Source: Porticoccaceae bacterium (GTDB lineage: Bacteria; Pseudomonadota; Gammaproteobacteria; Pseudomonadales; Porticoccaceae). From it: a stretch of DNA of 41,281 bases. This document shows, one piece after another, positions 8,962 through 18,710 of the stretch; within the stretch, counting starts at the first letter, position 1; each line of letters opens with the position of its first letter. The notes under the pieces are model-generated. The model searched no databases. It had not been told where the DNA came from and was given only the letters and a program-made list of their open reading frames with translations. The stretch is taken from positions 1 to 41,281 of the forward strand of contig PCCK01000037.1 in assembly GCA_002731695.1 (NCBI GenBank). Direction: 5' to 3'. Position numbers and translations under genes: made by a program.

Positions 8962-10557
8962 ATGAAGAAGTTTTACTATGATGTGTTAGTAATCGGAAGT
9001 GGTACTGCCGGACTGACACTAGCTTTACATATAGATCGAAACAAACGTGTGGCTTTAGTGAGCAAATCAACTCTCAAAGCGGGTGCGTCCTGGCTAGCCC
9101 AAGGTGGCATTGCTGCTGTGTTTGATAAAAACGATACCAAAGCTCTTCACATAACCGATACTCAGGTAGCAGGGGCCGGCTTATGTCACAACAATACAGT
9201 CGAATTCGTCATTAATAATGGCCCCGACGCTATTCATTGGCTGATCAATCAGGGAGTAAACTTCACCTTAGAGGACGACCAAAAGCAATTTCACCTTACT
9301 CAAGAGGGCGGACATAGTCATAGACGAATTCTTCACAGTGCCGATGCAACTGGGCGCTCAGTCACCGATGCACTGGTACACCGAGTAATTTCAGCATCGA
9401 ATATAGATATTTTTCAAAACCATCACGCTATAGACCTCATTAAGAACACTTGTAAAATGGATAGATATGCAACTTGTGTCGGCGCTCATTTACTGGATAT
9501 AGAGGAAAATAAAGTAGTCACGTTTTCGGCTCATAATGTAGTTTTAGCTGCTGGAGGGGCAAGTAAATGCTACTTGCATACCAGTAATCCCGATGGCGCA
9601 AGTGGAGATGGTATAGCAATGGCATGGCGAAGCGGTTGTCGCGTTGGTAATTTGGAATTTAACCAATTCCACCCAACTTGTCTTTACCATCCAAAAGCCA
9701 ACTCATTTTTAATAACTGAAGCTTTGCGCGGTGAGGGTGCAAGACTTCTGCTTCCTGATGGAAGTCGCTTTATGCATCTTTACCATGAGAAGGCAGAACT
9801 AGCGCCTCGCGATGTAGTTGCTCGCGCGATAGACCAAGAGATGAAAAAACTGAAGTGTGACTGCTTATACCTCGATATTAGTCATCAACCAGCGAAGTTT
9901 GTCATCGAAAGCTTCCCCACTGTTTATAACCATTGCTTTAGCCTTGGTATAGATATCACAAAAACATCTATACCGATTGTGCCAGCAGCTCATTATACTT
10001 GTGGGGGTATAGTCGTAGATATGAACGCTCAAACAGACTTGAGAAATCTTTATGCGATCGGCGAAAATGCATTAACCGGTCTCCATGGCGCTAACCGAAT
10101 GGCGAGCAACTCGCTGCTTGAGTGCGTCGTCTTTGCACGAGCGGCTGCAAGCTTTATTAATCAAGAGACAATACCGCCAAGCCATCAAAATAAAACGCCC
10201 AAGAAAAATTTTGAGAGTCCGCAAGTAATTGCTCAAAATGCTTTCATTGATGAAAATATGAAAATGTTACGAATGCTAATGTGGAAACGGGTAGGGATCG
10301 TGAGAACTGATAACGAATTAGGGAAAGCAAAATCAGAGATTCAAAAACTTAAACAAAAAATTAATGAGCGCTTTCAAAATAGTCATATAAATTCTCGACT
10401 TTTAGAATTACGTAACTTGGCCGCAACCTCTGAACTAATTGTTATTTCCGCCCTAGAGCGACGAGAAAGTAGAGGCCTTCATTACAACTTGGATTACCCT
10501 GATAAGGAAAAGATCGCCAGAGACACTATTTTGACGCCGACTAATTGGGTAGATTAG
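8962..10557 (+). CDS. nadB: L-aspartate oxidase
   Basis: NadB is a soluble FAD enzyme that oxidises L-aspartate to iminoaspartate, the first step of de novo NAD synthesis with NadA. The 531-residue product has the dinucleotide-binding motif VIGSGTAGLTLAL (residues 11-23), the succinate-dehydrogenase/fumarate-reductase flavoprotein fold with GGHSHRRILHSADATG, EALRGEGARLLL, APRDVVARAI, and GLHGANRMASNSLLECVVF in the FAD/capping region. The C-terminal RRESRGLHYNLDYP is characteristic. Length fits the family (about 530-540). It is divergent from rpoE, a standard gammaproteobacterial arrangement, and convergent with sdhE. Confidence 0.97.
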   Translation: MKKFYYDVLVIGSGTAGLTLALHIDRNKRVALVSKSTLKAGASWLAQGGIAAVFDKNDTKALHITDTQVAGAGLCHNNTVEFVINNGPDAIHWLINQGVNFTLEDDQKQFHLTQEGGHSHRRILHSADATGRSVTDALVHRVISASNIDIFQNHHAIDLIKNTCKMDRYATCVGAHLLDIEENKVVTFSAHNVVLAAGGASKCYLHTSNPDGASGDGIAMAWRSGCRVGNLEFNQFHPTCLYHPKANSFLITEALRGEGARLLLPDGSRFMHLYHEKAELAPRDVVARAIDQEMKKLKCDCLYLDISHQPAKFVIESFPTVYNHCFSLGIDITKTSIPIVPAAHYTCGGIVVDMNAQTDLRNLYAIGENALTGLHGANRMASNSLLECVVFARAAASFINQETIPPSHQNKTPKKNFESPQVIAQNAFIDENMKMLRMLMWKRVGIVRTDNELGKAKSEIQKLKQKINERFQNSHINSRLLELRNLAATSELIVISALERRESRGLHYNLDYPDKEKIARDTILTPTNWVD

Positions 10558-10620
10558 CAGAGATCAATGATCATATGCGGCGTACTAACTTTTAGTAACA
10601 AGAAAAAGTCGACAAAGTTG

Positions 10621-10860
10621 TTAATTGGCACTAGCGTCTCGTATCAAATCTACAATATGTTTCATATTCAGATCGTGCGGCTCAGATGACTTCATAAACC
10701 ACTGAAATAAAGTTTGATCGTCTTTTTCAAGCAATACTTCGAAACGCAATTTATCCTCTCGATTTAACTTCTCATACTCGTTTTCCACAAAAGGCTGTAG
10801 TAACAAATCAAGCTCCAACATTCCACGCCTTGCGGCCCAGACAAGTCTATTTTTATGCAT
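10621..10860 (-). CDS. sdhE: FAD assembly factor SdhE (YgfY family)
   Basis: SdhE is a small protein that helps covalent attachment of FAD to the succinate dehydrogenase and fumarate reductase flavoproteins. The 79-residue product carries the invariant motif RRGMLELD (residues 11-18), containing the RGxxE flavinylation signature, and the usual five-helix-bundle composition. Its length is typical (80-90). It is divergent from ygfZ, the classic neighbour, with a 71 bp intergenic region between start codons. The ATG at 10860 is the only sensible start. It converges with nadB, and no strong terminator is visible in the 63 bp between them. Confidence 0.94.
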   Translation of the reverse strand: MHKNRLVWAARRGMLELDLLLQPFVENEYEKLNREDKLRFEVLLEKDDQTLFQWFMKSSEPHDLNMKHIVDLIRDASAN

Positions 10861-10931
10861 AAATCGCCAACCGAGTTAAAAATGGAAGTATAATCATATC
10901 TAGTTAAGTAAAATACAGTGTTAACCATAAA

Positions 10932-11948
10932 ATGACATTCTTTGAACCGTTTTCTACACAGATGTCGCATCTAGATGATTGTTATCGTAAGTTAACGGTG
11001 CCTGTGAAAAAGCTACCCGCAAATTTTAGCTTGGCACTTACCAAGACAATCATTTGTCCCAATCCTAGAGCATATATTGCTCTGACGGGTTCAGAAGTAA
11101 TTAGATTCCTCCAGGGCCAAGTAACATGCGACATGAGTGAACTAATTCACCAATCAGTCGTTAAAGGTGCTCATTGCTCTCCTTCTGGGGGAGTAATATT
11201 CACTTTTACTGCGCATAGTTTGAAAAACGGAGTCATTGTTTTGGAAATCAACCCGTCAATAGTAAATATTGCCATCGAAAGCCTTCAAAAATATTCGAAG
11301 TTCTTTAAACTTGATATATATGATGTAAGCGATAAGTTCAGTAATTTTCTGATTGCTGGGCCTGAAATTAAATCTGTCTTAAATACTCTTTTCGTCTTGG
11401 TTCCCACCAAAAAAGGTGATCGATTTGAGAATGATATTGGTTGGTTAAGCTGCATTGAAGAGGGTCAATATGCACTAACGTGTTCTAGGGATCTTGACTT
11501 TTCAAGACTTTACTCTCTAACTGGTTTAACTTATGTGGATGAAAATTTTGCTAATTTGCTAACCCTCCGGACCGGCTTAGCCGAGGTAACTGCGGCAACT
11601 TCAGGCCGTTTTATTCCGCAGATGCTAAATTTAGATAGCCAAGGTTATATAAGCTTTAAAAAAGGTTGCTACACAGGGCAAGAAGTCATAGCAAGAACGC
11701 ACTACAGAGGTTCCGTGAAAAGGCGCATGAAAGCTTTACATTGCTCACTTCAAAGTTTACCCGAACCGGGTTCTAAAATATCATCTTCCTGCAATAAATT
11801 GCTCGGACAAGTGACTGGTGCAGCATGGATTGGTAGAAACGAAGTTGAAATGCTAGCTGTAATACCCATAAAACAAGAGGAATTTGATAACCTAAAAATC
11901 GCAGACGAGACCTTATTCGATACGTATGGCATTCCGATAAAATATTAA
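10932..11948 (+). CDS. ygfZ: tRNA-modifying, folate-binding protein YgfZ
   Basis: YgfZ is a tetrahydrofolate-binding protein of the GcvT-like family. It supports activity of certain Fe-S enzymes such as MiaB and so affects tRNA modification. The 338-residue product has the family signature KGCYTGQE at residues 244-251, with the conserved Cys246, followed by VIARTHYRGSVKRRM. The N-terminal aminomethyltransferase-like domain is recognisable (VIRFLQGQVTCDM). Length is close to the E. coli protein (326). The start is taken at ATG 10932; a second ATG at 10962 is possible, and neither has a good Shine-Dalgarno sequence. It is divergent from sdhE as in E. coli. Confidence 0.94.
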   Translation: MTFFEPFSTQMSHLDDCYRKLTVPVKKLPANFSLALTKTIICPNPRAYIALTGSEVIRFLQGQVTCDMSELIHQSVVKGAHCSPSGGVIFTFTAHSLKNGVIVLEINPSIVNIAIESLQKYSKFFKLDIYDVSDKFSNFLIAGPEIKSVLNTLFVLVPTKKGDRFENDIGWLSCIEEGQYALTCSRDLDFSRLYSLTGLTYVDENFANLLTLRTGLAEVTAATSGRFIPQMLNLDSQGYISFKKGCYTGQEVIARTHYRGSVKRRMKALHCSLQSLPEPGSKISSSCNKLLGQVTGAAWIGRNEVEMLAVIPIKQEEFDNLKIADETLFDTYGIPIKY

Positions 11949-12119
11949 AGGTTCTACGATTTCAAGAATTCTATCAAGAGGAGATAAAAGTTTTTAAACA
12001 CAACACTTACAGCTCAGGTCTTTGCGTCAACTATCCATCTTTTTGTTCTACGTAATCAATACAGACGAGGTAGCAATCATCCTTGTTCTTACCGTCTCAA
12101 ATCTAAATCCGATTATTTA

Positions 12120-12827
12120 TCACGAGAAGAAAGGTAACTGCCAGTCGATCGGTTTTTTTCCAAATTTTTTCAGATAAGCGTTGCAAAGAGAAAAATGTTT
12201 ACATCCATAAAAACCCCGATAAGCCGAAAGTGGCGATGGGTGAGCCGCCTCTAAAACCATGTGGCGTCGACGATCTATCAAAACTCCCTTTTTTCTGGCG
12301 TAATTTCCCCATAAAAGAAATACTAAATCTCTCTGCTCATCATTAAGTAAAGTAATTATCGCGTCTGTGAAAATCTCCCAACCTTTTCCTCTGTGAGAAC
12401 CTGACGCTGATTGTTCCACTGTTAGAACGGAATTAATCAATAGCACACCCTGCTTTGCCCAGCTCTTTAGACACCCATGCGAGGGGGGCAAACAACCCAT
12501 GTCATCACGTAGCTCGCGGTAAATATTAGCTAAAGACGGTGGGACTGGCACGCCACGCGCTACTGAAAAGCATAAACCATTTGCTTGGTTGGGGCCGTGA
12601 TAAGGATCCTGACCCAATATTACTACTCGAACATCACGAAATTGAGTATTTTCGAAGGCCGCAAAGATCCGATTTTGGGGCGGAAATATTGTAATGCCAT
12701 TCTCATATTGGGCTTTTAAAAACAATTTTAGATCGAAAAATTCTGGTTTTTTCATGTATTCTTCTAATTTCAGAGCCCAATCGCCCTCCGGCGCTTTCAG
12801 AAAACTTTTGATTTTTTTGATGGTCAT
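12120..12827 (-). CDS. ung: Uracil-DNA glycosylase
   Basis: Ung removes uracil from DNA to start base-excision repair. The 235-residue protein from the preferred start shows the water-activating motif GQDPYHGP (residues 72-79, catalytic Asp74) and the C-terminal DNA-intercalation loop HPSPLSAYRG (His196). The uracil-pocket region NGLCFSV is also present. The frame is open to a TTG at 12956, but that would add 43 unrelated residues. ATG 12827 is chosen because GGAG lies seven bases upstream and the length then matches E. coli Ung (229). It is divergent from ctaA. Confidence 0.96.
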   Translation of the reverse strand: MTIKKIKSFLKAPEGDWALKLEEYMKKPEFFDLKLFLKAQYENGITIFPPQNRIFAAFENTQFRDVRVVILGQDPYHGPNQANGLCFSVARGVPVPPSLANIYRELRDDMGCLPPSHGCLKSWAKQGVLLINSVLTVEQSASGSHRGKGWEIFTDAIITLLNDEQRDLVFLLWGNYARKKGVLIDRRRHMVLEAAHPSPLSAYRGFYGCKHFSLCNAYLKKFGKKPIDWQLPFFS

Positions 12828-13135
12828 CAGAATCTCCGCAATTTCTTTAAAATTAAAATCAGTAAATGATCCATTAATATAAAAATAAGATTGTTCGATT
12901 GAAGAAAAATAATAAGAATTTGATCTTTTATCATTAAACAATAAACCGATTTCCAACTTAAATGCCAGAATTCTGCTAACATTTTTCAGAATTCGGTATC
13001 AATTTTGGTATAGCTACCTTTGCCTAATGCTGATTTTACCAAACTATCTTCTGTGCCGACGCTGTTGGTCTGTTAGCTGCAGGCGCTCGTAACAACAATA
13101 TTTAGCCTAATAAAAATATCTGAGGTTTGACAAAA
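12828..13135. promoter_or_regulatory. Divergent intergenic region between ung and ctaA
   Basis: These 308 bases separate two divergent genes and should hold both promoters. The only structure seen is a repeated CAGAATTC: a perfect 10-base palindrome CAGAATTCTG at 12966-12975 and a second CAGAATTC at 12987-12994. The copies are offset by 21 bases, two helical turns, which is compatible with an operator. No regulator is known from the sequence. A TTG-started extension of ung runs through part of this region but is probably not translated. Confidence 0.3.
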
Positions 13136-14221
13136 ATGTCACAGCTAACGGTCGTAAGGATATCTCCACTCAAGCCATCCATTGAGCGTCAGACGCATTA
13201 CAACAGGCAAATTATCTGGTGGCTTTCTGCGTGCGCACTAACAATATTCGGCATGATCTTACTAGGTGGTGTTACAAGACTTACGGGGTCTGGACTATCA
13301 ATGGTAGAGTGGAGACCAATTATGGGAGTTGTTCCGCCGCTGACAGCTAATGATTGGCAAATTCTTTTTGTCAAGTATCAGCAGTTTCCTGAATACAAAA
13401 TAATAAACAATGGCATGAGCTTAGGCGAGTTCAAAAGAATATTTATGTATGAGTATCTGCACCGGATGCTAGGTCGCCTCATAGGTATTATGTTTGTACT
13501 TCCCTTCATATTTTTCTATGTGACTGGACGCACCCCAAAGGGTTTATCACCCAAACTGTTCATAATATTAATGTTAGGGGCTGCTCAGGGTGTTTTGGGT
13601 TGGTATATGGTACAGAGCGGTTTGACTGATGATCCCAGAGTAAGTCAATATCGCCTGACTGCACACCTTTCAAATGCGGTAATAATATATAGCCTCATTA
13701 TTTGGGTTACGCTAGATCTTTTAAACCGACCAGATCCGCAACCAGCTCACTTGTTGCTGCCTTCCTGTCTCATACTAGCGCTTATTTTTACCATGATAGT
13801 GTCCGGAGGACTTATGGCTGGCACGCGTGCCGGTTATGCATACCCTACGTTTCCGCTAATGGGCGATTCTTTTATTCCTAACGAGATTTATTCGATGCAG
13901 CCCATATGGCTATCGATTTTTGAAGACATCGCGACCATACAGTTCAACCACCGAATACTCGCGTACTTTACCACCTTTGCGATTATACTATTTGTTATCG
14001 GAGCTTTACGCTCTGATATAAGCGACGCATTTAAAACCGGAGTAAAATGTATCTCTGCTTTAATAACATTACAAATAACTCTTGGGATCTCCACGCTACT
14101 GCTACACGTTCCAACACCCCTCGCTGCGGCGCACCAATCAGGCGCAGTTGCGCTTTTGACAGCATCCATATACATAACGCACACGCTTTGTCGGGCAAAG
14201 GATTCTCGAGCTTCCGGTTAA
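13136..14221 (+). CDS. ctaA: Heme A synthase, COX15/CtaA family
   Basis: This integral membrane enzyme converts heme O to heme A for aa3-type cytochrome c oxidase. The 361-residue product has about eight membrane segments in two four-helix halves. It starts with LLGGVTRLTGSGLSMVEWRP, the COX15 hallmark. Candidate heme-ligand histidines lie in YEYLHRMLGR, LTAHLSNA, FNHRILAY and AAAHQSGA. The frame is open to TTG 13127; ATG 13136 is preferred because TGAGG lies about ten bases upstream. It is divergent from ung and convergent with lysS. It implies an aa3-type oxidase elsewhere in the genome. Confidence 0.93.
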   Translation: MSQLTVVRISPLKPSIERQTHYNRQIIWWLSACALTIFGMILLGGVTRLTGSGLSMVEWRPIMGVVPPLTANDWQILFVKYQQFPEYKIINNGMSLGEFKRIFMYEYLHRMLGRLIGIMFVLPFIFFYVTGRTPKGLSPKLFIILMLGAAQGVLGWYMVQSGLTDDPRVSQYRLTAHLSNAVIIYSLIIWVTLDLLNRPDPQPAHLLLPSCLILALIFTMIVSGGLMAGTRAGYAYPTFPLMGDSFIPNEIYSMQPIWLSIFEDIATIQFNHRILAYFTTFAIILFVIGALRSDISDAFKTGVKCISALITLQITLGISTLLLHVPTPLAAAHQSGAVALLTASIYITHTLCRAKDSRASG

Positions 14222-14284
14222 TGCACCTCCCATAGTCAATGGTGACGCCAACTTTGCAGTCCGCGACGGGTTAAATCAGCGCCG

Positions 14285-15778
14285 CTACTCCGGCTTCATA
14301 TGTGGGAACAGCAAAACATCTCTAATCGACGAAGCGTCAGTAAACAACATTACAAGGCGGTCAATGCCAATCCCTTCCCCAGCGGTGGGAGGCATTCCAT
14401 ATTCAAGCGCTTTGATGTAATCCTTATCAAAATACATCGCTTCTTCATCACCAGATTTTTTTTGGTTCAACTGTGCATTAAATCTATCTACTTGATCTTC
14501 AGGATCATTAAGTTCTGAAAAACCATTCGCCACCTCTCTCCCACCAATGAATAACTCAAATCTATCAGTGACGCTCGGATTGGCATCACTCCGGCGCGCA
14601 AGTGGAGATACTTCAATTGGATAATGCGTTACAAAAGTGGGTTGTTCTAAACGATGCTCAACAGTTTTCTCAAAAATTTCAATCTGCAACTTACCCACAC
14701 CCCAATCTCCATCAACTATTATTCCAAGATCCGCTGCAACTTGCCGCGCTAACTCCAGATTTAATAACTCATCATAGCTAATCGCTGGATTAAACAATAA
14801 AATCGAATTTAATAGAGACAATCGCCTGAATGGCTTAGAAAAGTCATATTCTACTTCACCCAATTTATTGCCATTTTCATCTCGCTTTGTATTGATCACC
14901 CGATCGCTTCCAAGAACTTCTCTGGCGATACCACCCAGCAGCCGTTCAGTAAATGTCATAAGGTCATTGTAATCAGCATAGGTCTGATAAAATTCAAGCA
15001 TAGTAAACTCAGGATTGTGTCTAGTGGACAACCCCTCATTACGGAAACTACGATTAATCTCATAAACTCGTTCAAAGCCCCCAACTACTAGACGCTTTAA
15101 ATACAACTCCGGGGCGATGCGAAGATACATATCAGACGCCATGGCGTTATGGTGAGTAATAAAGGGTCTTGCAGCCGCACCACCAGGAACCGGGTGCAAC
15201 ATAGGTGTCTCTACTTCAAGAAAATTCTCGTTATTCAAAACGTGTCTTATATGACTAATTATCTTGGAGCGTGTTCGGAATGAAGAGCGAACATCCGAGT
15301 TCACAATTAAATCTAAATATCGCTGCCGATAACGCATTTCGCGATCCGCTAATCCATGAAATTTGTCAGGCAAAGGTCTCAAAGATTTCGTAAGCAGGGT
15401 AAATGTTTCTATTTCGACATAGAGGTCTCCTCTGCTTGACCGACGCAAATAACCCTCAACTCCAATAATATCTCCCAAATCTAAGTTCTTCACAAAAGCC
15501 CGAGAATGTTTTGTAACATAGAGCTGTATGGTTCCAGAGCGATCTTGTATGACAATAAACGAACCTCGGTTACGCATAACGCGTCCTGCGACAGAAGTTT
15601 TATATTGAAGTGCTTCTAAATCTTGTTTAGTCGCCACCGAATAGGATCTCTCGAGCTGCGAAGCCAGTGCTTTAGGTTTAAAATCATTCGGGAATAGCGG
15701 ATTGGCTACAGACCGCAAATTATTTAATTTTGCTCTGCGCTCCGCAATCAATTTATTTTCATCTCGTTCTTCAGTCAT
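14285..15778 (-). CDS. lysS: Lysyl-tRNA synthetase, class II
   Basis: LysS charges tRNA-Lys with lysine in the cytoplasm. The 497-residue protein has an N-terminal OB-fold anticodon-binding domain ([20 protein letters not shown]) and the class II catalytic domain. Motif 1 lies near [18 protein letters not shown], motif 2 is [19 protein letters not shown], and motif 3 is [14 protein letters not shown]. Length matches the family (about 500). It follows prfB by 48 bp in the same direction, the same prfB-lysS operon as in E. coli. It converges with ctaA. Confidence 0.97.
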   Translation of the reverse strand: MTEERDENKLIAERRAKLNNLRSVANPLFPNDFKPKALASQLERSYSVATKQDLEALQYKTSVAGRVMRNRGSFIVIQDRSGTIQLYVTKHSRAFVKNLDLGDIIGVEGYLRRSSRGDLYVEIETFTLLTKSLRPLPDKFHGLADREMRYRQRYLDLIVNSDVRSSFRTRSKIISHIRHVLNNENFLEVETPMLHPVPGGAAARPFITHHNAMASDMYLRIAPELYLKRLVVGGFERVYEINRSFRNEGLSTRHNPEFTMLEFYQTYADYNDLMTFTERLLGGIAREVLGSDRVINTKRDENGNKLGEVEYDFSKPFRRLSLLNSILLFNPAISYDELLNLELARQVAADLGIIVDGDWGVGKLQIEIFEKTVEHRLEQPTFVTHYPIEVSPLARRSDANPSVTDRFELFIGGREVANGFSELNDPEDQVDRFNAQLNQKKSGDEEAMYFDKDYIKALEYGMPPTAGEGIGIDRLVMLFTDASSIRDVLLFPHMKPE

Positions 15779-15826
15779 TAGAAATATCTTTTTATAAGAA
15801 ATTAACTAGTAGCCTCAGCAGCTTAA

Positions 15827-16922
15827 TCATAGTCCTGCCTTGAGCGATGCTTTAATAAAAAGGTCAAGTTTACCATCCAATACCGCTTGAGTATTACGTG
15901 TCTCGATATTTGTTCTTAAATCCTTTATTCTGGCATCGTCAAGTACATATGATCGGATTTGACTTCCCCATCCAATTTCAGACTTGGCATCCTCGGCAGC
16001 CTGTGCAACCTGCTTTCGTTTCTTAACCTCAGATTCATACAATCTCGCGCGAAGCATTTGCCAACATTTTTCTCTGTTTTGATGCTGCGAGCGCTGACTT
16101 TGGGATTGAACGACAATACCGCTAGATTTGTGTGTTAAACGAACTGCCGAATCGGTTTTATTTACATGCTGGCCACCTGCTCCAGAGGCCCGATACGTAT
16201 CTGTCCTTACGTCAGACGGATCAATATCTATTGCGATATCATCGTCTAATTCAGGGGAAACAAACACGGCGGCAAAAGACGTATGCCTCCGATTACCTGA
16301 ATCAAATGGTGACTTTCGAACAAGTCGATGAACGCCGATCTCAGTACGCAGCCAGCCGAAAGCGTAGTTGCCAGATACTTGAACAGTGGCACTTTTTATT
16401 CCTGCAACCTCACCTGCGGAGTATTCGATCAAATCGGCCTTAAATCCTTTATCATCAATCCAACGAAGATACATTCTCAATAACATCTCTGCCCAATCTT
16501 GCGCTTCAGTGCCTCCTGATCCTGCTTGTATTTCGATAAAGGCATTGTTGTAATCCACTTCGCCAGAAAACATGCGCTTAAACTCTAGTTCGGCCAAGTT
16601 TGCGTCGAGACAGGAGATCTCAAATCTAACTTCATTTACAATATCACTATCAAGCTCTTCCACGGCAAGTTGTAAAAGCTGGCGCGTGTCCTCCACGCCT
16701 CTGTCAAGTGCTTCGATTGTTGACACTATATCCTCAAGTGAAGCCCGTTCTCGACCCAGTTCCTTGGCTTTAAATGAATTTTTCCATATCAGTGGTTGAC
16801 TGAGCTCTAACTCAACCTCTGCAAGTCGCTCTTTTCTATAATCATAGTCAAAGGTACCCCCGAAGAACATCTGTGCGCTCTTTTAGATCACTAATCATAT
16901 CTAGGATAAGATTCACTTCCAT
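15827..16922 (-). CDS. prfB: Peptide chain release factor 2, programmed +1 frameshift
   Basis: RF2 terminates translation at UGA and UAA codons. The catalytic GGQ motif ([13 protein letters not shown]) and the stop-codon-recognition SPF motif (RKSPFDSGN) are both present. The open frame alone begins inside the gene. An upstream short frame starts with ATG at 16922 (GGAGG about 12 bases before it), reads [20 protein letters not shown] then RGYL, and meets TGA at 16850-16848. A +1 slip at CTT TGA C joins it to [12 protein letters not shown], as in E. coli, giving 364 residues. The mechanism lets low RF2 raise its own synthesis. lysS follows 48 bp downstream. Confidence 0.95.
16847..16862 (-). 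promoter_or_regulatory. prfB autoregulatory +1 frameshift site
   Basis: On the coding strand the site reads CGGGGGTACCTTTGAC. It contains an internal Shine-Dalgarno-like GGGGG, a three-base spacer, then the slippery CTT followed by in-frame TGA and C. This is nearly identical to the E. coli RF2 recoding site. The zero frame ends at codon 25 (TGA), and the +1 frame continues as Asp-Tyr-Asp. Confidence 0.93.
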
Positions 16923-17109
16923 TACTAACTTTGGCCTCCGTATTCGAATTTTGCGTATGTTACATGTGGTGTAAAGTCACACCAAGAAAAAATGTCCCCA
17001 TTTGATGATTTAACTTAAGTCTCCAGAAGAAAAAGTCTGGGCAGGATCATGGAAGTCTTATTATAATCAAATTAGATACAGAAAATTCAGCAAATTTAAG
17101 GCAGGTTAC

Positions 17110-18576
17110 TTGGACTTAATATCAAGCAGACTGGAGCAACACTTCTTTAACTCATTTTTTGAATTAGATGAAGAATACTTCAGCTCTGTTTCTCCAACAG
17201 CACTCAAGGAACCCAAAGTAGGAAATATAAATAATTTGCTAGCAAAAGATCTAGGACTGGACGAAAATTTTCTCGAGAATAATCAGACATTTGACCTTTT
17301 AACAGGTTCAGATATTCCTCGAGACATGATGCCAATTTCACTTGTATATTCTGGTCATCAATTCGGAGTTTGGGCGGGCCAACTGGGCGACGGTCGAGCA
17401 ATAACCCTCGGTGAGCTCTCCGTTGACGGCGAACTATGGGATATCCAACTCAAAGGGGCAGGTACCACCCCCTACTCGCGATTTGGAGACGGTCGAGCTG
17501 TTTTACGATCCAGCATACGCGAGTACTTGTGCTCTGAAGCAATGCACGCGTTGGGTATCCCCACTACCCGAGCGCTGTGTATTTTCAACAGTAAAACACC
17601 TGTTTACAGAGAGTCTAAAGAAAATGCTGCAGTAATTTGCCGTGTGGCGAGAAGTCATATTCGTTTTGGGTCATTTGAACATTTTCACCATAGACGTGAA
17701 CAATCGGCTGTAAAAAATCTAGCTAGGTATGTTATTGAGCGGCATTTCTCAAAGTGGAAGAGTGATGAGAGTAATTACAAAAAGCTTTTTCGATTTGTAG
17801 TTGTAAATACTGCGCGAACTATTGCCAAATGGCAAGCAATTGGTTTTTCACATGGAGTGATGAATACGGACAACATGAGCATTCTTGGGGATACCCTTGA
17901 TTATGGCCCATTTGGTTTCCTCGACGAGTATAAGCCCAAGTTTGTCTGTAATCACTCAGATCATCAAGGACGTTATTCATTCCAAAATCAACCGAGGATC
18001 GGGCTATGGAATCTCAATGCCCTCGCAGTCGCCTTTTCCTCCCTAGTACCGCATACAGAATTAGTCGAATGTCTTAAGGAATATCAGCCCGAGTACGAAA
18101 ACGTTTATACGCGATTAATGGCGGAAAAACTTGGTCTCGAACACACAAGTTCCAAAAGGTTAAGTAATATAGAGCGTTTATTAGAGCCTCTTGAAAAAAA
18201 TAAAATTGATTACTGTATTTTTTTTCGATCTTTAAGTGACTATAAGTTAACGGGTGAGAATAATTACATAAAAGATATGTTTTTATACTCAAAAGATTTT
18301 GACAAATGGAGTTATGAATATAACAAACTGCTTAAACATGAGACAGTGAGCGAAGAAATACGTCACGAGAAAATGTTGAGGGTCAACCCTAAATATATTT
18401 TACGCAACCACATGGCGCAAGAAGCAATAATACTTGCCGAGAGTGGAGACTTTAGCTTAGTAACCGACCTCTTACATTTACTCCAAAGTCCGTATGATGA
18501 ACACCCATCAATGTCGAGGTATGCATTAAATCCACCGAACTGGGCATCGACGATAAGTATAAGCTGCTCGTCATAA
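17110..18576 (+). CDS. selO: Protein adenylyltransferase SelO (YdiU family)
   Basis: SelO is a pseudokinase-fold enzyme that transfers AMP from ATP to hydroxyl side chains of proteins and is linked to redox homeostasis. The 488-residue product matches E. coli YdiU (478) end to end. It has the nucleotide-binding VYSGHQFGVWAGQLGDGRAI, the KGAGTTPYSRFGDGRAVLRS segment, the catalytic-loop HGVMNTDNMS, and the metal-binding DYGPFGFLDEY. The C-terminus ends SCSS, the position where eukaryotic homologues carry selenocysteine; here it is ordinary Cys. The start is TTG at 17110 behind an AAGGCAGG ribosome-binding site. It is divergent from prfB and upstream of a histidine-kinase-like gene. Confidence 0.95.
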   Translation: MDLISSRLEQHFFNSFFELDEEYFSSVSPTALKEPKVGNINNLLAKDLGLDENFLENNQTFDLLTGSDIPRDMMPISLVYSGHQFGVWAGQLGDGRAITLGELSVDGELWDIQLKGAGTTPYSRFGDGRAVLRSSIREYLCSEAMHALGIPTTRALCIFNSKTPVYRESKENAAVICRVARSHIRFGSFEHFHHRREQSAVKNLARYVIERHFSKWKSDESNYKKLFRFVVVNTARTIAKWQAIGFSHGVMNTDNMSILGDTLDYGPFGFLDEYKPKFVCNHSDHQGRYSFQNQPRIGLWNLNALAVAFSSLVPHTELVECLKEYQPEYENVYTRLMAEKLGLEHTSSKRLSNIERLLEPLEKNKIDYCIFFRSLSDYKLTGENNYIKDMFLYSKDFDKWSYEYNKLLKHETVSEEIRHEKMLRVNPKYILRNHMAQEAIILAESGDFSLVTDLLHLLQSPYDEHPSMSRYALNPPNWASTISISCSS

Positions 18577-18710
18577 CCTCCTTTGAAAACGATTTATCTC
18601 GTTCACATACTTTTGGTTTTTTGTCACAAAAAACTCGCCAAAGTTGGTTAGCAATGGATACAATGAAAGTGGAAGTGCCTCAAAATCGGGAGTCGCAAAA
18701 GAAAATCACG

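Noticed and set aside
8833-8962. Sigma-E autoregulatory promoter upstream of rpoE
   Set aside because: A GGAGTT and a GTCTCC are present but their spacing is about 20 bases and both deviate from the GAACTT/TCTGA consensus.
10558-10620. Hairpin ACTTTT...AAAAGT between nadB and sdhE as a bidirectional terminator
   Set aside because: The stem is short and almost entirely AT, without a clear U-tract, so it would be unstable.
12828-12956. 43-residue N-terminal extension of ung from a TTG start
   Set aside because: A GGAG ribosome-binding site and family length both support ATG 12827; the extension has no counterpart in known Ung proteins.
16965-16984. Inverted repeat GGTGTAAAGTCACACC between prfB and selO
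   Set aside because: Only five base pairs with no second copy or known regulator pattern; too weak to call an operator.
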